From Ichthyobacterium seriolicida (GTDB lineage Bacteria; Bacteroidota; Bacteroidia; Flavobacteriales; Ichthyobacteriaceae), in NCBI RefSeq assembly GCF_002369955.1, contig NZ_AP014564.1:1000672-1064671 (forward strand): a stretch of DNA of 64,000 nt, in the 5' to 3' direction. Positions 10,112 to 19,429 of the stretch are shown one piece after another (the first letter of the stretch is position 1; each line of letters begins with the position of its first letter). Position numbers and translations under genes: made by a program. The notes beneath the pieces were generated by a model. The model searched no databases, was not told the origin of the DNA, and worked only from the letters and a program-made list of their open reading frames with translations.

Positions 10112-10180
10112 ATAATTATTTCAGTTTAATCTAAGAACAGATATCATATCTATCAATTTTCCTAAGTATTATCTACAATG

Positions 10181-10218
10181 AAGCTGTCTCAAAACCGAGG
10201 CAGCTTTTTTCTTTTTTT
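10181..10218 (+). terminator. Rho-independent terminator
   Basis: AAGCTGTCT (10181-10189) pairs with AGGCAGCTT (10198-10206) around a CAAAACCG loop, followed by TTTTCTTTTTTT. The end of the T tract supplies the TTAA into which the adjacent MITE inserted. Confidence 0.8.
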
Positions 10219-10220
10219 AA

Positions 10221-10428
10221 CCCAGATTATTCATAGTCATATGAATTGTTCAGTTAAAAATATTGTTTTACTCAGTATTTCGGAGTAATTATCAATCTAA
10301 TTCAGATTATAAATAATGTACTTTAATTTCCCACTTTTGGGCTTTATGTAAAATGGTTATTTTTGGTTAAAGCCCTTTAAAATTAACACTTACACCCAAC
10401 ATTGAAATATAACCGTGAATAATCCAGA
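10221..10428 (+). mobile_element. MITE, subfamily a (208 bp), TTAA-flanked
   Basis: Terminal inverted repeats CCCAGATTATTCATAG (left) and GTGAATAATCCAGA (right), flanked by TTAA at 10217-10220 and 10429-10432. Its termini match the IS1380-type elements at 55099 and 60021. The right 100 or so bases, read in reverse, resemble the left end of that IS. A near copy is at 45593-45801. It has no coding capacity and is presumably moved in trans by the IS transposase. Confidence 0.8.
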
Positions 10429-10599
10429 TTAAATCGATATAATGTCTCTTAAATTTGAAAATACTATATTACTTTTGAGAGCTATAAAAGTAATAGGAGC
10501 TGGTTATGAAATACTATATTTGATTTTTATTTACTGACAAACGCTTGTACTATTAATTGGAAAATACATTACCTTAATATATAATAAAATAACTTGAAA

Positions 10600-11652
10600 A
10601 TGGACGATATCACTATAAAGCCCAATTTAAAAGAAAGATGGGAGACATTTAGAAATCTTAATCCAAATAAGAGAATTAAAGATGCTGCCCAAGAGCTAGG
10701 AGTTAGCGAATTAGAACTATTAGTTACTGAGTGTGGAAACTCTGTAATTAGATTACAGCCTAAATTCAAGGAAATATTAATGGAAATTAAATCCTTAGGA
10801 AAGGTAATGGCATTAACTCGTAATGAGTATTGTGTACATGAGGTAAAAGGGGAATACAAAAATCCTATATTCAAAGATGATAACTTGGGTTTATTTTTAG
10901 GTGAAATAGATCTTAGATTTTTTTTGAATCATTGGCATAGTGTTTTTTCTGTGCATGATAATATGAAAGGGAAGGATTTATATAGTTTTCAATTTTTTTC
11001 TAGTACTGGCAAAGCCCTCCACAAAATATACTTGATGCCAGAGAGTAATATTGATAACTATCACAATTTGGTGAATAAATTTAAAGATGAAAATCAAGAG
11101 GATTATGAAATAGTCACTAAGGTCGAGAAAAATCCTAAAAATGATTTAGATGATCCTAAAATAGACCTAGAACAATTCCATAGAGAATGGAAAGAGATGC
11201 AAGACACACATGAATTCATGTCTATTTGTAGAAAGCATAAATTAAATAAAATACAAGCTTTCAATTTGGCGCCGAGTGAACATTATGCCAAAAAAATTCC
11301 TAATTCTGCAGTTGTTGAAGTAATACAAGAAGTCGCTTCTAAAAGTATACCTGTTATGATTTTTGTAACCAACCCAGGGAATATACAAATCTATACTGGA
11401 GAAATAGAAAAGACTTCTTTTCATAATGAGTGGTTTAATGTACTTGATTCTGATTTCAATTTACATCTAAATGCAGATAAAATATCTCAAGCTTGGGTAG
11501 TTAGGAGGCCATCTGGAAAAGATGGAGAAGTATCAGCTTTAGAAGTTTTTGATGAAGACGAAAATCTAATAGTTCAATTATTTGGTAAGCGAAAAGAAGG
11601 AAGTCCAGAATTACAATCTTGGAAAGAACTATTAATGAAATATACTAAATAG
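10600..11652 (+). CDS. hmuS: Hemin-degrading / hemin transport factor HmuS family
   Basis: A 350-residue cytoplasmic protein of the HmuS/HemS/ChuS family, which binds heme after import and in some members degrades it. It shows the two-fold repeat of the family: LGKVMALTRNEYCVHE, then GEIDLRFFLNHW and HKIYL in the first half; IFVTNPGNIQIYTG, WVVRRPSGKDG and LFGKRKEGSPE in the second. His204 in the DTHEF motif is the likely axial heme ligand and Arg106 in IDLR the likely heme-propionate contact, by analogy with HemS. The ATG at 10600 is preferred over a TTG two codons earlier. A TonB receptor follows after a terminator. A duplicate of the last 72 codons lies at 23205-23423. Confidence 0.88.
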   Translation: MDDITIKPNLKERWETFRNLNPNKRIKDAAQELGVSELELLVTECGNSVIRLQPKFKEILMEIKSLGKVMALTRNEYCVHEVKGEYKNPIFKDDNLGLFLGEIDLRFFLNHWHSVFSVHDNMKGKDLYSFQFFSSTGKALHKIYLMPESNIDNYHNLVNKFKDENQEDYEIVTKVEKNPKNDLDDPKIDLEQFHREWKEMQDTHEFMSICRKHKLNKIQAFNLAPSEHYAKKIPNSAVVEVIQEVASKSIPVMIFVTNPGNIQIYTGEIEKTSFHNEWFNVLDSDFNLHLNADKISQAWVVRRPSGKDGEVSALEVFDEDENLIVQLFGKRKEGSPELQSWKELLMKYTK

Positions 11653-11694
11653 GTATATTCTTTTGAACCAAAAACTAATAACTAAAATCTTAAA

Positions 11695-11726
11695 AGTCGG
11701 AGAATACTTTACTCCGACTGATTTTT
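11695..11726 (+). terminator. Terminator after hmuS
   Basis: AGTCGGAG (11695-11702) pairs with CTCCGACT (11712-11719), followed by GATTTTTCTGTT. The same structure is kept in the duplicated copy at 23466-23497. Confidence 0.75.
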
Positions 11727-11810
11727 CTGTTGGCTAAACTAAGCGAACATTTACCATAAGCAAATTCCCCTCAATCTTAAAATAAAAATAACAAGTAGTT
11801 AACCGCAAAA

Positions 11811-13951
11811 ATGAAAAAATTTAAACTGATATTACTCTTACTTATAAGTTTTAAAACCTTTGCTCAAAACGACAATACTGACGGGGATTCCTCCCAAGGC
11901 GTTGTAAATTTGGAAAGTGTAATTATTTCTGCAAATAAAAAAGATGAACAATTAAGTAATGTTACTGTGCCTGTTACATTGATAACTAGTGATGAAATAG
12001 AGAGGTCAGGAGAGGTGCAACTCATAAATGTATTAAGAGCTACCACAGGGATAAATATTTCATCTGGTCACGTAGAAGGCAATGGAGTTCAATTACAAGG
12101 GCTATCTCCTAAGTATACGTTAATACTAGTAGATGGAGCGCCTATTTTAGGTAATAGTATTTCTTTCAGTCCAGATCTATCTAGCCTTATAGGTACAGAC
12201 AACATAAAACAAATAGAAATAATAAAAGGTCCTACATCTAGCATATACGGATCAGAAGCTATGGCTGGGGTGATAAATATAATCACAAAATCTATATCAA
12301 AAAATAAACTATCTGCATCTTTGAGATATGGTAGATTCAACACAATCAATGTAAATGTACAAGGTCACTACCACAGCGATAATAAATGGGGAATATTCAC
12401 AGATATTAATTTTTTCAAAACAGCTAATTATGTAGCGAACCCTGAAATGAATGGAAAAGAATCTCCATTTGATAATTATGGACTTTTGAATAAGTTTTCA
12501 TACGAGATTACACCAAAATTAAAGGCTAATATAAATTCTAGATTAAATATTAAACATCAAGATTATATATTAAACATCAAGATTATATATCAAGATATAA
12601 AAGGCATATCCAGCCTATATACTACAACCTATTAGATTGGAGCATAACTCCTACAATAACCTATGATATTACAGAAGGATTATCTGCCAAATTAAATATA
12701 AATTCAAATATTTATGGTTATAACGACAAGCAAGGTCCATCGGTTAAATCACCTAAAGGACATGCAGAAAAATTTATGCACGGATCTTTTGAAGGAGAGC
12801 TTTCATTCAGTTATGAACTAAATAATACTGATCATATTATTTCTGGAATAGGATATAACAATCAAAAAATTATAGAATCAGATGAAGAATTGAAAGATAT
12901 CCCTGATTTTAGCAATGGTTTTGTATACGGACAATACAGCACAAATCTATTTGAAAGATTAAATCTGGTATTAGGCGCTAGACTGAATAATCATAAAAGT
13001 TATGGTATGCAGTTTAATCCAAAAGCTTCGTTTAAATTGGACATCACAGATCAGATTAGTGTAAAAGCCTCCATAGGTAGGGGCTTTAGAAGCCCAAACA
13101 TAAAACAATTATACGAAAATTCAATGGCTCCTTGGCATGCATTCATAGGAGTTGCAAAATTAGAAAGAGTGATAGAAGGGTTTATTTCCCAAGGTAGAAT
13201 ATACAGATCTGCTCTTGACAAAGAATATGGTGAGATAATAAAGTACAAAGGGAAATTAAAACCGGAACATTCAATAGGAATAAACGCTGAATTGAGTTAT
13301 AGACCTACAAATTCAATATCTCTACAATTAGAAGTATTTAGAACAGATCTATCTAATATGATAGATGCTACTAGAATTGGTTCTTTAAACCCAAGTCCGA
13401 ATATAATAAGCTATACAAATACAGGTGAAATATTTACTGAGGGAGTTATATTTAACTCAAATTATAATTTAAACGATAATATAACAATATCGGGTGGTTA
13501 TCAATACTTGACAGCCAAGAGTAAGAAAGATTTGGAAAGGTTAAGAAAAAAAGAAATCTTGTCGAAAAAAACACCTTCTGAAGAAGGAACCGTAGTAAAA
13601 GAAGAAAAATACGGAGGATTAAAAGGAAGAGCTAAACACAGTGGAAATGCTAAGATTTTTATAAGAGACATCATGTATGGAATATCTGCTAATATAGTAA
13701 TGCTATATACTGGAAAAATGGGAATGACTCCACGTACTAATTTCAATAATATAATAGATGATGAAAAAGAGTATTCAAAACCGTTTACTTTGGTAAACGC
13801 AGGAATTTCTAAAACATTTCTAGAAGGTAAATTAAAACTTCTGTTAGATGTAGATAATGTATTCGATTACACGCAATATACAGATAGTTATACTATGACT
13901 TATATTCCTGGAATAATTTACAATGTAACGTTGAAATACGAATTACTTTAA
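11811..13951 (+). pseudogene. TonB-dependent hemin-type receptor, frameshifted copy A
   Basis: A copy of the intact 707-residue receptor at 23582-25705. The first frame runs 11811-12635 (signal peptide, plug domain, start of barrel). The remainder continues in another frame to 13951, ending in the same barrel C-terminus (YNVTLKYELL). The cause is visible: a 20-bp unit (ATTAAACATCAAGATTATAT) is present twice in tandem at 12549-12588 and once in the intact copy, shifting the frame. Everything else aligns well, so the inactivation is recent, or the gene could be switchable if the repeat is lost. It sits downstream of hmuS and upstream of a YceI-like lipoprotein gene. Confidence 0.88.
12549..12588 (+). 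repeat. 20-bp tandem duplication that breaks the receptor gene
   Basis: Two exact copies of ATTAAACATCAAGATTATAT at 12549-12568 and 12569-12588. The intact paralog has one. The extra 20 bases (not a multiple of three) cause the frameshift. Confidence 0.9.
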
Positions 13952-14013
13952 ATTAAAATTTAGTCTAGTTTAACAAATAGCATTTCACTTTGAAAACAGT
14001 TTATAAAAAATCT

Positions 14014-14631
14014 ATGAAAAAAATGTCTTCAAAAGCTATACAAATAGCTATTATGAGTCTTTTTGTATCGTGTTTTTCGGATGGTAGTTATGATTCTTTA
14101 AAAGAGCAATACCTTTTGACTTCTGAAAATGTAAAGTTGAAGTGGGCAGCATATAAGACAACTGATAAAATTCCATTATATGGTTCATTTAAAGAGATAT
14201 ATATCTCAGAAAGTAAAAAATCTGATGTCTTGGAGGAGAGCATTAGAAATATGAAATTTAAAATACCTATAAAGTCTTTAAATAGTGGTTATGAAGTTAG
14301 AGATTTACGAATAGTTAGATTTTTCTTTAATTCTATGGCTAATACATCGAATATAGAGGGGCGTGTAAAAGAAGTAACAGAAAATAATATATTATTTCTT
14401 GTAACTCTCAACGATATAGAAAGGGACATTTCTGCTACCTATACCATGACAGAAGATAGTGTATTAGTTATCTCAGCCGAGGTAGATCTTTTAAGATGGA
14501 ATTTATCGTCTTCTATAGAATCTTTAAATACAGAATGTTTGGATTTACATAAAGGTACAGATGGTATAAGTAAATTATGGGATAAGGTAGATATCATAAT
14601 AGAAGTTGATTTGAAAAAGAATCTAGATTAG
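14014..14631 (+). CDS. YceI-like family lipoprotein (copy A)
   Basis: A 205-residue lipoprotein: signal peptide, then SLFVSC (lipid Cys near 19). The body follows the flavobacterial YceI-like pattern: LKWAAYKTTDKIPLYGSFKEI near the N-terminus, then RFFFNSMANTSNIEGRV, VISAEVDLLRWNLSSSIESLN and LHKGTDGISKLWDKVDIIIEV at the end. YceI proteins form a lipocalin-like barrel that binds isoprenoid-type ligands; whether this one binds a lipid or tetrapyrrole is unknown. The ATG at 14014 is chosen because the second copy begins there; the frame extends to a TTG at 13990. It lies 62 bases after the receptor gene, whereas in copy B the two genes overlap. Confidence 0.75.
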   Translation: MKKMSSKAIQIAIMSLFVSCFSDGSYDSLKEQYLLTSENVKLKWAAYKTTDKIPLYGSFKEIYISESKKSDVLEESIRNMKFKIPIKSLNSGYEVRDLRIVRFFFNSMANTSNIEGRVKEVTENNILFLVTLNDIERDISATYTMTEDSVLVISAEVDLLRWNLSSSIESLNTECLDLHKGTDGISKLWDKVDIIIEVDLKKNLD

Positions 14632-14724
14632 AGTAAAAATAAATTTCTTGAAAATTTGACGTATTGATTACTTACAGATCCCATCAACTAGACAAAATAT
14701 TTCAGTGACCATAGAGCTCAGTAA

Positions 14725-14757
14725 GTTTATTTAGAATTAATAAAAATTGTAAATTTG
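14725..14757 (+). promoter_or_regulatory. Putative promoter of the DUF285 lipoprotein gene at 14810
   Basis: GTTTATTTAG at 14725 followed by a -7-like TAAATTTG (14750-14757). The same arrangement precedes the lipoprotein genes at 17518, 26501, 30125 and 41300. Confidence 0.5.
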
Positions 14758-14809
14758 CATTTCAATAGTAATGACTGTCATCAATAGTAATAATTTAAAT
14801 TAAAGTTTT

Positions 14810-16513
14810 ATGAAATTCAAAAGGTTATCATTGTTTTTACTATGTGCAGTTTTATCTTTTAATTCTTGCATTAAAGAGGAGATCGTTGGTGTGAAGAATG
14901 AGGAAGAGGGAAAAAGTGGAAATAAAATATTGTCATTCGAATTAAGAAATATTCCTAGTAGTGTAGATGTATCTACAGATATTAATCACGAGGATTCTTC
15001 TATTTCAATATCTATGAATGGTTTAATGTCCTACTATGATTTAAAGGGCATATCACCTTCTATAAGTGTTTCTAAAGGGGCTGAGATACGTTCTGACGAA
15101 TTGAAAGATTTTATAAATATCGAAAATAACCCTATAACGTATACTGTAATATCTGAGAGTGGTAAGTCGAGGGAGTATAAAGTAAAAATCACTTATGAAT
15201 TAAAGAAATTTATATCAAAATGGGAAGGTAGCAATATGATAAAATTGCCTATATACAAGGGGGGTGATTATGATTTCGTCGTAGATTGGGGAGATGGTTC
15301 AGAAAAAGAAAGAGTTACTTTTTTCGATGATTTAGCTTCTTTACATGAATATGAAACAGATGGCAATTACACTATAACCATCACTGGGAAAATCGAAGGG
15401 TTCAACTTCGGTAAAGTCCAAACTAGTAGCGAAAATATAATAAGCATAGAAGATTGGGGTGATTTAAAGCTCCTAAATAGTGTATATCTACTCAGGCCTG
15501 GTTTTTATACTGGGAGTAATGTTGGGGTTTTTGAAGACTGCACCAAATTAGTAAGTCTGCCATTAGATTCTCCTAATTTAGAGGGAGTTACTGATGTGAC
15601 TAATATGTTTGAGGGCACTACATCTTTTAATGGGGATATTAGTAAATGGGATGTATCAAAAGTTACTAATATGGCTGGTATGTTTAAGAATGCTAAATCA
15701 TTTAATGGAGATATTAGTAAATGGGACGTTAGTAATGTTACTAATATGAGTGGTATGTTTGAAGGGGCTCTATCCTTCAATCAAAATATTGGCCAGTGGA
15801 AAGTAGGTAATGTCACTAATATGTACAATATGTTTTATGCTGGTTATAGAGAAACCTTGATCTTTAATCAAGATATTAGTGGTTGGGATGTAAGTAATGT
15901 TACTAATATGAGTAGTATGTTTGAAGGAGCTTCACATTTTAATCAGAATCTTAATAAGTGGAATGTAAGTAATGTTACCAATATGAGTAGTATGTTTAAA
16001 GAAGCTACGAGTTTCAGTGGAGATATTAGCAATTGGAAAGTAGGTAATGTTACTAATATGTCTAAGATGTTTTCTGGCGGAAGTTTTGGTACTATACCTT
16101 TTAATGGAGATATTACAGAGTGGGACGTTTCAAACGTTACTAATATGATAAGTATGTTTGAGGGAGCCGAAAATTTTAATCAAAATATTGGTAAGTGGAA
16201 TGTAAGCAGTGTTACTAATATGTATGGGATGTTTTTGGGAGCTATAACTTTTAATCAAGATATTAGTGGCTGGAATGTATCAAGAGTTACTAATATGAGA
16301 AATATGTTTTCTGCTTGTTGGCCTAAGGTTTGTGATAAAACAAGCTCTTTTGAACAAGATTTAAGTGGTTGGGATGTTTCAAACGTTACTGAGTGTTCTA
16401 GTTTTTCTAGGAAAGCGCGACAATTCACCAAGAAACCTAATTTTGTCAGTGACTGCAATACTAACTCATCATTTCCTTGGATGGTAAACGAAAATTATAA
16501 TTACGATGATTAA
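14810..16513 (+). CDS. DUF285/BspA-like repeat lipoprotein, class I (567 aa, copy A)
   Basis: Signal peptide with lipobox SFNSC (lipid Cys20), followed by IKEE, which resembles the K-(D/E)2 surface-export signal described for Bacteroidota lipoproteins. Residues about 39-127 form one DUF5018-like domain (YTVISESGKSREYKV). Residues about 134-200 form a PKD-like domain (GGDYDFVVDWGDGSE). From about 238 there are ten copies of a 25-residue DUF285 repeat of the form FNxDIsxWdVSxVTNMsxMF. Such repeats form a leucine-rich-like surface solenoid, known from BspA-type proteins. It is the last gene of the hemin cassette and has a near-identical partner at 26501-28204, from which it differs in patches within the repeats. 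Confidence 0.85.
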   Translation: MKFKRLSLFLLCAVLSFNSCIKEEIVGVKNEEEGKSGNKILSFELRNIPSSVDVSTDINHEDSSISISMNGLMSYYDLKGISPSISVSKGAEIRSDELKDFINIENNPITYTVISESGKSREYKVKITYELKKFISKWEGSNMIKLPIYKGGDYDFVVDWGDGSEKERVTFFDDLASLHEYETDGNYTITITGKIEGFNFGKVQTSSENIISIEDWGDLKLLNSVYLLRPGFYTGSNVGVFEDCTKLVSLPLDSPNLEGVTDVTNMFEGTTSFNGDISKWDVSKVTNMAGMFKNAKSFNGDISKWDVSNVTNMSGMFEGALSFNQNIGQWKVGNVTNMYNMFYAGYRETLIFNQDISGWDVSNVTNMSSMFEGASHFNQNLNKWNVSNVTNMSSMFKEATSFSGDISNWKVGNVTNMSKMFSGGSFGTIPFNGDITEWDVSNVTNMISMFEGAENFNQNIGKWNVSSVTNMYGMFLGAITFNQDISGWNVSRVTNMRNMFSACWPKVCDKTSSFEQDLSGWDVSNVTECSSFSRKARQFTKKPNFVSDCNTNSSFPWMVNENYNYDD

Positions 16514-16526
16514 ACCTCCATTCACA

Positions 16527-16860
16527 CTCTTTTAGGTGATAAAAAAACTTGTGTTTATATCGCTCTATACCTAGAAAATCTGACCTTATAGCCATAGTTT
16601 ACCAAACCGTTATAAGATTTAAATTCATCGGTATAAATTGTACATTCTCTACTTGCTATACTCTCTACAATAGGTATTATTACTGATGATGAGCAGTTTT
16701 TACAAATTGTGTAAAAACTCTTTCCTCTTCTTCAACATACCAAATACAGGAATTTTCCTCCTGATCTTCGTCCTCTTTTTTCTCCAAAATAACTCTCATC
16801 TAATTTATTTCCCTTTGATTAAAGGGACTTTCTTCTTCGCATTTTTGAGCAATTAACAAG
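16527..16860 (-). pseudogene. IS1595-type (ISXO2-like) transposase remnant, C-terminal part
   Basis: Translating the minus strand in shifting frames gives LDESYFGEKRGRRSGGK, then NCSSSVIIPIVESIASRE and TIYTDEFKSYNGLVNYGYKV, which is the ISXO2-like DDE domain of IS1595-family transposases. Several frameshifts and stops make it non-functional. The matching N-terminal part is at 17169-17262, separated by MITE insertions. Confidence 0.7.
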
Positions 16861-16869
16861 TATTTTTAC

Positions 16870-16896
16870 CAAACAAATTATTAATCGAACTTAGGG
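16870..16896. repeat. End fragment of the 100-bp MITE family d
   Basis: CAAACAAATTATTAATCGAAC followed by TTAGG matches the terminal repeat of the complete 100-bp element at 45346-45445. Only one end is present, abutting a fragment of a MITE-c. Confidence 0.55.
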
Positions 16897-16950
16897 TTTA
16901 AAATTAACACCCCATATCAAATATTGAAGTATATCTATGAATAATCTGGG
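16894..16950 (+). mobile_element. Right-end fragment of MITE subfamily c
   Basis: About 57 bases (GGTTTAAAATTAACACC to AATAATCTGGG) match the right end of the complete element at 43068-43279. It ends exactly at the TTAA (16951-16954) that also forms the left flank of the next MITE. Confidence 0.65.
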
Positions 16951-16954
16951 TTAA

Positions 16955-17164
16955 CCCAGATTATTCATAGTCGTATGAATTTTTCGAATAGAATTTATCG
17001 CTTTATCCAGTATTTATAAGTAGTCATTGATGAACTCAGAGTTATAAATGGTATATTTTTATTCCTCATTTTTGGGCTATATCTAAAGTGGTTATTTTTG
17101 GTTGAAACCCTTTAAAAATAACACTTTATATTCAAATTGAAATACAAACCATGAATAATACGGG
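16955..17164 (+). mobile_element. MITE, subfamily b (210 bp), TTAA-flanked
   Basis: Begins CCCAGATTATTCATAG and ends CATGAATAATACGGG, with TTAA at 16951-16954 and 17165-17168. A same-length inverted copy is at 29462-29671. The segment TTTTTATTCCTCATTTTTGG inside it is the reverse complement of the first codons of the IS1380-type transposase. It inserted into the TTAA target duplication of an older MITE-c. Confidence 0.8.
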
Positions 17165-17168
17165 TTAA

Positions 17169-17262
17169 ATATGTCTAGTTACTAGCTTTTTAGCTTCAAT
17201 ATCTAGGCAAAATAATCGTAAAATACACCTGAATTCTGCCTCAGAAATTCTCAAACGAATTA
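17169..17262 (-). pseudogene. IS1595-type transposase remnant, N-terminal part
   Basis: The minus strand reads YIIRLRISEAEFRCILRLFC followed by a diverged continuation, the helix-turn-helix start typical of ISXO2-like transposases. The reading frame stops at the MITE junction (17165-17168). The same fragment recurs at 40943-41045 in front of another lipoprotein gene, so it marks a duplicated upstream block (17169-17517 and 40943-41299). Confidence 0.6.
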
Positions 17263-17424
17263 TATACTTGTTTTTTTATAGATAACATAAGGGTTTATAA
17301 CAATATAAATTTACCTTAATCTGTCTTGAACCAAAATAAATTATTCAATGATATTTATTAATCTAACACAGAATAACATAGAAATTTTAATGGACTTATA
17401 TGACATAAGGTGTTTTTACTGATT

Positions 17425-17458
17425 GTTTATTTAGAATAAATAAATATACATATATTTG
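17425..17458 (+). promoter_or_regulatory. Putative promoter of the DUF285 lipoprotein gene at 17518
   Basis: GTTTATTTAG then a -7-like TATATTTG at 17451-17458, about 60 bases before the start. Nearly identical copies lie at 30032-30065 and 41208-41241. Confidence 0.55.
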
Positions 17459-17517
17459 TTTCCGAATAGCATGTGCTATCAGAAATAGTTTTTTTAAAAA
17501 AGTTTATAATAGAAATT

Positions 17518-19095
17518 ATGAAATTCAAAAGAATATCGTTGTTTTTACTATGTGCAGTTTTGTCGTTTAATTCTTGCATTAAAGAGGAGATCGTTGGTGT
17601 GAAGAATGAGGAAGAGGGGAAAAGTGGAAATAAAATATTGTCATTCGAATTAAGAAATGTTCCTAGTAATGTAGATGTATCTACAGACATTAATCACGCG
17701 GATCCTTCTATTTCAATATCTATGAATGGTTTAATATCCTACTATGATTTAAAAAGCATATCACCTTCTATAAGTGTTTCTAAAGGGGCTAAGATAAGTT
17801 ATGATAAATTGAAGGATTTTACAGATACTGATAACCCCATAACATACACTGTGATATCTGAGAGTGGCGAATCGAGGAATTATAAAGTAAAATTCACTTA
17901 TGAGTTAAAGAAATTTATTTCAAAATGGGAAGGTAGTAATACTATAAAATTACCTATATACAAGGGGGGTGATTATGATTTCGTCGTAGATTGGGGAGAT
18001 GGTTCAAAAAAACAAAAAGTTACTTCTTATAAAGAGTTGAAGCACAGATATAAGGATTCTAAAGAAAAGACTATTACTATCACAGGAAAAATAGAAGGGT
18101 TCAATTTTGGTAAAGTTAAAATCAGCCAATATATCGAAACTAGTGAAAATCACATAATAAGTATAGATGATTGGGGAGATTTGAAACTATTAAATAGTAT
18201 AGAGCGTGAAAACCCAGGAAATAATCCTTTCCTTGGAGGAAAGGGTGGAGTTTTCCAAGGATGTGGAAAATTAATAAGTCTACCTTCAACCCCTCCTGAT
18301 TTGGAAAAAGTTACTGATATGACCAATATGTTTAAAGATACATATTCTTTTAATCAGGATCTTAATAACTGGGATGTATCAAAAGTCACTAATATGACGT
18401 CTGTATTTATGTCAGCTGTATCTTTTAATGGGAATATCAGTAAGTGGGATGTAAAAAATGTTACTAATATGTCAAAGATGTTTAGCAACGCTCGTGCTTT
18501 TAATCAAAATATAGGGGATTGGGATGTAAGTAGTGTCACTAATATGGAGAGTGTGTTTGAAGAGACTAAGGTTTTTAATCAGAGTTTAAATAAATGGAAA
18601 GTAGATAACGTCACTAATATGAAATCTATGTTTAGTAGCGCTATAGCTTTTAATCAGGATTTAAATGGTTGGAACGTAGGGAATGTCACTAATATGTCGA
18701 GTATGTTTTCTGGTAATTATGGTATCACTGTCGCTTTTAATAGGGATATTAGTGGCTGGGATGTGTCAAAAGTTACTGATATGTCTAATATGTTTAGTAG
18801 GGCTTCAAGTTTTAATCAGGATCTTAAAAAATGGGATGTTTCTAGTGTAACTGATATGCATAGAATGTTTTTTTCTAGCTGGAGTGAAGGTTCTATTCCT
18901 TTTAATCAAGATATTAGTGGCTGGGATGTGTCAAAAGTTGCTGATTGTATTGGTTTTTCTAAAAATACATCAAATTTTGAAGATAAAAATAAACCTTCTT
19001 TCTCTAGTTGTAACACCGAATTAGATTACAGTTGGATAAAAAACAGTGACTTTTACTGGAAAAATAAAAGGTCAAATATTAGAGGGAGTGACTGA
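17518..19095 (+). CDS. DUF285/BspA-like repeat lipoprotein, class I variant (525 aa)
   Basis: The start at 17518 (MKFKRISLF) is chosen over an in-frame ATG at 17473 because it gives the standard lipoprotein signal (SFNSC, Cys20) shared by the family. It has one DUF5018-like domain (about 38-128), a PKD-like domain with GGDYDFVVDWGDGSK, then about eight 25-residue DUF285 repeats. The paralog at 30125-31648 is almost the same until the end. Here the C-terminus after SSCNTELDYSWIKN continues into foreign residues (SDFYWKNKRSNIRGSD), because the gene has been fused to the remains of another family member (19050-19417). The original stop was therefore probably lost. Confidence 0.8.
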   Translation: MKFKRISLFLLCAVLSFNSCIKEEIVGVKNEEEGKSGNKILSFELRNVPSNVDVSTDINHADPSISISMNGLISYYDLKSISPSISVSKGAKISYDKLKDFTDTDNPITYTVISESGESRNYKVKFTYELKKFISKWEGSNTIKLPIYKGGDYDFVVDWGDGSKKQKVTSYKELKHRYKDSKEKTITITGKIEGFNFGKVKISQYIETSENHIISIDDWGDLKLLNSIERENPGNNPFLGGKGGVFQGCGKLISLPSTPPDLEKVTDMTNMFKDTYSFNQDLNNWDVSKVTNMTSVFMSAVSFNGNISKWDVKNVTNMSKMFSNARAFNQNIGDWDVSSVTNMESVFEETKVFNQSLNKWKVDNVTNMKSMFSSAIAFNQDLNGWNVGNVTNMSSMFSGNYGITVAFNRDISGWDVSKVTDMSNMFSRASSFNQDLKKWDVSSVTDMHRMFFSSWSEGSIPFNQDISGWDVSKVADCIGFSKNTSNFEDKNKPSFSSCNTELDYSWIKNSDFYWKNKRSNIRGSD

Positions 19096-19417
19096 TCTAT
19101 CTGAGATGTTTTATAAGGCTAGAGACTTCAATGGTGATATAAGTAATTGGAACGTCGTTTCTAAGGTAGAAAATATGTCTGGTATGTTTTGTAACGCTGA
19201 AGCTTTTAATAAAAAATTAAATACTTGGGATGTTTCTAGTGTTACTAATATGTATAGAATGTTTTCTCCTGGCTGGACTGGAGCTTCTATTCCTTTTAAT
19301 CAAGACATTAGTGGCTGGGATGTGAGAAAAGTTACTAATTGCAATGGTCTTTCTACAAACGCATCAAATTTTGAAGATAAAAAAAACCTTCTTTCTCTAG
19401 TTGTAACCCTAAATTAA
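19050..19417 (+). pseudogene. Truncated class II DUF285 lipoprotein remnant
   Basis: Sequence corresponding to the TITGKIEG segment of a class II gene is joined directly to LEGVTDLSEMFY, skipping about 60 residues. The frame from 19046 then reads three to four DUF285 repeats to 19417. The tail VTNMYRMFS-GWTGASIPF matches the C-terminus of the protein at 31709-33487. There is an extra codon in NWNVVSKVENM, and a frameshift in an A-run changes the last residues. It has no start or signal peptide and overlaps the previous gene in another frame. It is the scar of a deletion that removed most of one array member. Confidence 0.75.
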
Positions 19418-19429
19418 AATATTAGAAAA

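Noticed and set aside
10594-10599. TTG start for hmuS
   Set aside because: An ATG two codons later is the more usual start and keeps the whole family domain.
17473-17517. Upstream ATG starts for the lipoprotein genes (17473, 30080, 41288)
   Set aside because: They would bury the lipoprotein signal peptide behind extra residues; sister genes start at the later ATG.
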